Source of the DNA: Loripinus fragilis
Lineage: Eukaryota; Mollusca; Bivalvia; Lucinida; Lucinidae
Direction: 5' to 3'
NCBI GenBank assembly: GCA_964019695.1
Contig: OZ026515.1
Span: 140,489,549-140,553,548, forward strand
Length of the DNA: 64,000 nucleotides
The position numbers were made by a program, and so were the translations under genes. Below the pieces are notes generated by a model, which did not search any database, was not told where the DNA came from, and saw nothing but the letters and a program-made list of their open reading frames with translations. Of the stretch, positions 36,001-42,000 are shown in pieces. Numbering within the stretch: position 1 is the stretch's first letter; each line of letters begins with the position of its first letter.

Positions 36001-39000
36001 TGTTGCTCACTGATGTTCTCACAGCTCAGGATGCTGACATCATTGTCAAACTCAGTGTAGATAGGTGGGTACAACAAAATACAGACGATCTGAAGCCATG
36101 CTTCCTAATATTGTAGCAGTATCAACTATGCATGCTGGGTCATTTTTTGTGCTATTTGTTGATGTTTGCTGAGTTTTTTTCAAAATCAACTTTTTCAAAA
36201 AAATCTTTCAGGAATACTATCAGAGTGTCTAATGGTTTGGATCCAAAGTCCTGGCCTCGAGGTTATAAAACTTGAGTACAGTCTCAACCTCAAAATAAAG
36301 CACAATGATAGGCTGCTTGCCGACATGTGTCCGCAAGCAGCCAATTATAGCGCTTTATTTTGAGTTTGAGAATGAACTCAAGTTTTATAACCTTGAGGCC
36401 TGATCTGGTTCCAAATTGTTTGCAAAGGGAAGAGTAAGAAAATACTAACAATTTATCCAATCAAACTATTTGCTTAACTTGACCTATGCATATGGTTGGT
36501 ACCGTCACACAGGGTAGTTGTCTTCATATTGATGGACAAATAACCATGATCAGCTTTACTTTGATTCACAGTCTGGATGAAGTCTTTATTGTGTGTCTAC
36601 TAGATTAGAGAATGGTAATGTGGATTTAAACCTTTTCCTTGTCGTCTGCCCATAAGCTTTGCAAGCAGTTTGAACCCAGATCAGAACCGACTGAATGTAG
36701 AATATCGGTCCTGATCTGGGTCCAAACTGTTTGACACTCTGATAATTTTTGGAAGAAGTTAATTACAAAAAAGTCGGCAGACTTCAAAAACATGAAAAAT
36801 TACCCAGTATGCAAAAGTTAAGGGATGTTTTCTGATTTTTTGATTTTATGATACATATTAAAATCATGCTAAATTGTCTCCCTGTCTAATGCATTCTAAA
36901 AGTTCATTTTGAAAAAAGACTGCAAACGACACCAAAGTATCATATAATGATAAATTACCCAGCATGCAAAGAGCTATGTTGCAATTGTATGATAGTATGA
37001 TATCGATAGTAAAATCATGCTAAATTGTACCACTGTCTAATGTATTCTAAAAGTTAATTTTGTAAAAAGTCAGCAGATGACGGGTAAAGCATGAAAAATT
37101 AACCATCATGCAATGAGTTAAGGGATGTTTTCCTATGTAGTAATTGTATGATAGTATGATAGATAGTAAAATCATGGTAAATTGTCTCGGTGTCTAATGC
37201 ATTCTTTCTCTTGTGTCTTATTTTGCATGACATGCCATGAAATATTGATATATTATACACAATATGTGAAGAGACACTGTCTGATAACACTTAACCCACC
37301 AGTCACAACTTTAATCGTCAGCTCTCTTTTCTGCTTATGTTCCTAGCCTTTATTGCAAACAAGACAGATCCAGATCAGACTGCTCCCCTATGGGAGCAGT
37401 CTGATCAGGGTCAATATTGTTTGTTCCATGGGAGCAGTCTGATCTGGGTCCATAGTGTTTGCTTTCACGAAAAATATACTTGAAAATATGCAGTAGATGC
37501 TAAAAGCAGGCAATGTTTTCAGGACAAAAAAAATAGTGGCGAGATAAGAGTAAGGATTTTGGTACTTATTGATAGACCCAGTTACACAAACATTTTTAGC
37601 CTAAAATTGTGAATATTTCTCGACCATCATTTAAAACATGTTTTAGAACCATCTCAATGAGACCCATAACCTGTTTTGGTTCAGAAATAAGAAAATTAGT
37701 TGTTCATATACAGGACTTTAGTTAAGAGAGCGTAACAAAAATTTAATTTTTTTATTTCTCAACCAAGACATATGTTGTAGGTACTCATTTGAGACGGTTC
37801 TTTTGAGCACCCAAAACATATGATAAAATTGATGGGTAAGAAAATATTTACAATTTTACGCTGAAATTTTTTGTTTATCTAAACCTGTGTTCATGTATAT
37901 GGTAAGTGCCAAAATCTTCATGATCTGGCTCAAATAAAGTTACTCGGGTCACGTAGCCAAGTCAGTAACATGTCTGACGGCAGATCCAGGGGTCACAAGT
38001 TTGATCCCGGCCCCATACTTTCGTGGAGATTAATCCTGAAATAATATCTATGGCCATTCTTCTCCCGATGATTCAAGAAGGGTTGTTATCAGTTACAAGG
38101 GAAACTATTTGCATTAAGTACTGATTAAATGCTTAGTCAAACTTGCCCAGGAAAAAAAGTGTGGTAAGGTGAACTGACCTTCCCGACATGACCATAGCTG
38201 TTGACTGGGATGTAAAGAAACAAACCCAAACCAAAAAGATCAAATAGAGTTACCCATTGGCAGACTACTACCTGAACTGGGTTGATGCTTTTGATCAGAT
38301 CTATCTGTCTGAATACGTTAAGCCTTTTTTTGTTATCCACTGCATTCTTATAGTTTTTGTTTTGTTTATTTTGCAGGCTGTGTCTACCCAGTCCACAGAG
38401 AGCTTTAGCAGGCCTAGGTCTATTGTTCACCTGTATGTATTCTGGTTTTGTTTTGTTTATTTTGCAGGCTGTGTTTACCCAGTCCACAGAGAGCTTTAGC
38501 AGGCCTAGGTCTACTGTTTAACTGTATGTATTCTGGTTTTGTGTTGTTTATTTTGCAGGCTGTGTTTACCGAGTTCACAGAGAGCTTTAGCAGGCCTAGG
38601 TCTACAGTTTAACTGTATGTATTCTGGTTTTGTGTTGTTTATTTTGCAGGCTGTGTTTACCGAGTTCACAGAGAGCTTTAGCAGGCCTAGGTCTACAGTT
38701 TACCTGTATGTATTTTGGTTTTGTGTTGTTTATTTTTCAGGCTGTGTTTACCCAGTCCACAGAGAGCTTTAGCAGGCCTAGGTCTACTGTTTACCTGTAT
38801 GTATTCTGGTGAGTTCAATTATTGTCTGTATATATCTTCAACCACAGAGTGAGGTGACATTTTGATATACAGTAAAACCTGTCTTAAGCAGCCACTCAAA
38901 AAGAAGACCAAAAATTGGTTTTTGAGACCGTTTATTGCTTAATGAAGGTCAAAAGTATTGCAGAATGCTCCAAGGGGAGCATTCTGCAATACTTTCGACC

Positions 39001-42000
39001 TTCAATAAGCTACCATTTGTCTTTAACACCTTTGTTTTGTCTATTTTTGTGAGACCACTTAAGACAGGTTTTACTGTAGTCTTGTCCATCCGAGATAAAC
39101 TCTTGTCTGATTTCCACCAAACTGTACAGATGTGATCAGTGTCCGGTCCAGTTGTGAATATTGTCAGACTTTTTCTCGTCACTGATTTTGTAGGAGTAAC
39201 AACCCTTGATGTTAATAACCCTTAGCCAACTAGTCACTCCTCATCTGCTTATGTTAATAGGTAGCCTATATTGCAAACACAATAGGGACCCAGATTAGAC
39301 TGCTCCCAAGAGAACAGTCTTATCTGGGTCCTTAGTGTTTTGTATGATCCATGATAAAATCAAGTCTGAAGTGCTCTCGAATATATTCAGCAGATGTAAA
39401 AACCAGACATTTTCAGGACAAAAAATATGACCTGGAAGAAAACCTTGGCAATGAGCTGGGGTTAGGGTTGGAAAGGTTCATGTTTTTCTGACCATAATTG
39501 GGGGAAAATAATGGTCAAAACTGACTTATTTGCTAGGCATTATTAGTACATTGATGTTTTGTTTTCTATTTAGGTAAGCAGTATGACCAGTATAGCCCCA
39601 GACCCAGAGATCATCAGACTTTCAACATGGATGAACCTTCTAGTCTCTATCAGGACCCAGAATCCCTGATTGTTGCTATGGAGCGGGTTACAGTACTCTT
39701 TGATAGGTAGGAATCATTCATTTTAGGATAAGTTTCATTTCGGTTTTAACTCTTTACATGCTGATTTGACCTGCTGTCAATCTTTGCAAACAGTTTGAAT
39801 CCAGATCGGGCCGGACAAAATGTCGGGCATGATATGGATCCAAACTGTTTGGTACTCTGATTGTAGCGTTAATTTTGAAAAAAAATCACATGACTGCAAA
39901 GAGGTAATCAAAATTATTCAGCATGGAAAGAGTTAGTTGGATGTTTAAGTAGTGCTTTGTACATTCAGCAGTTTGATATGTCATATATCCAAGATGAAAA
40001 AGAGATTGAAGATGACTTTCTGTGAATTAATCTTAGTCTTCAATTTATTAATCTTGATTTTACCTCATATTTATAGACAATGCAAAACAGCAGATGTTTT
40101 TTTGATATGTATAAATTGAAAGTACTTGAATAGCCTTAAATTAAGAATGCTGTAATTTATCAAAAGCTTTTTTTTTTACCAATGAACTTCTTCATGCTCT
40201 TTTTTGATGGATATTTTTTGGCACAAAGATGTGTTTTAAAAATTTAACCAACACAATGAAAAAGTAGGAAATGTGCAAATGAAAATCTGGTTCATGTATT
40301 TCTGGATGTAAAAATGAGATTTTATGTGTTTGTAGAATCAAGAAAGGTTATCCATATGAAGCCAGAGTTATAGCTCGAGTACTGCCAGCCTTCTTAGCGG
40401 ACTTCTTCCCACCCCAGGATATCATGAATAAAGTTATAGGAGAGTTCTTGTCTAGTCAACAACCCTACCCCCAGCTCATAGCCAAGGTTGTCTTCCAGGT
40501 AAGCCTGAGGTTCGTTTGACCCTTTTCTGTCTTGATACAGGGAAACAGCTACTTTGGAAAACAGTGAATATCCAGATGAAATGCCGCATAATGTGGCATT
40601 TCATCAGGGTCTGCACTGTTTGCCCAGATAAGAAAGGGACAAAAATACATCATTTTATAGAAATTTTGACCAGCAATTAACCTCTAAAAATACAAAATGG
40701 ACAATTCCATACTTAAACTATCAAATTGTATGGGATAATCCATCTAAATGATAAAGATAAAGCTTACTTGAAGTTTACTAGTCTTAATCTCTCATTTTAA
40801 GTCATAATACGGGCCATCTCATTAGATTTGGGTACTTATCACAGACTCCAAACTCCCATGCTGGCATATCAAGCTTACTAGAGGTCTAGTATTTCGTCTA
40901 TGTCTTCATCTACCTCTAACTTTATGTAGGCGAGCAGCAAAGGCTCTGGCGAGACTATGCACCTGCACAGTCAAGTCTGAGCCTTTGCTGCTCGCTTATG
41001 CAATAATTGCCAAAATTCATCTGGCTCATTTATTTTATCAATTTCACTCATCATATCATAATCGGATTTTTAATTAATGTGCAGGTGCAGGGGCATCATC
41101 CACATCAGTGGGCCCCTTTCCAGGTAACTGGCTAGCTGCACGCACAGCAGATCTCACACCTGATCTCCAGGTGCTCCTTTCTAGAGGGTCAACTGTGGTG
41201 AGCTTCCACTCACGGCAGTCTTTCTCTGTCAGTTTCTTTCATGTTTGCTTGGGCCTCCCTGCCCCCTGCTTGCCGTCAATCTGCATATCATATGCTGTTC
41301 TGATTGCACCACTCGAACGCGCCACATGCCCAAACCAGCGAAGCCTTCTCTCTCTCAAAATGAGGTCGAGGTCCTCAAGCTGAAGCTTTGCCAGTAGCTC
41401 GCTTGACCTTACCCTGGCCACATCCTCTGGCTTGATACTGCAGATCTGTCTGATCATGGCCCTATCATTGCGTTGCAAGCGCTGCAGGTTCGTCTTGGTA
41501 AGTGGCCAAGTTTCACTGGCATGGAGCATGGCGCTCCGCACGCAAGAGCTGTACACATGGCCACGGGTCTTGTAAGAGAGGTGGCGGGATGTGAGAACTG
41601 GTAGTAGCCCCCTGAACTTCTTCCAGGCGGTTTTCACATGAGTAGTGACCGCCATTTCACAGCCTCCACCAGCAGAAAGCATGTCACCTAGGTAGCAGAA
41701 GGAAGCTACCACCTCAAGCTTATCAGGTTCGACCTGGACTTCACTCTGTGGTCTGCCGTCAATAGGGCGAGCATTTCCCATGCACCGTGCACGCCTATAA
41801 TCAGGATTTGGTGTCAGTCTTTGTAGCCCTGCATTTCTTGTGCACCCAAAGCTTGCAGCCATTGCAGTAGATGCTGTTGTTGCCTACTCCTGTACGACAG
41901 ACAGCGCATGGGTATTCGCCTGAACTCTGCAAGAGGTCCAGGCCTGTACCACAGATCATGACTTTTGTCTTTCCTGCATTCACCCTCAATCCCTTCTTCT

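Noticed and set aside
38257..38812. Several 60-80 codon frames over the exon 12 array
   Set aside because: They are out-of-frame readings of the 91-bp repeat; the huntingtin frame explains the region.
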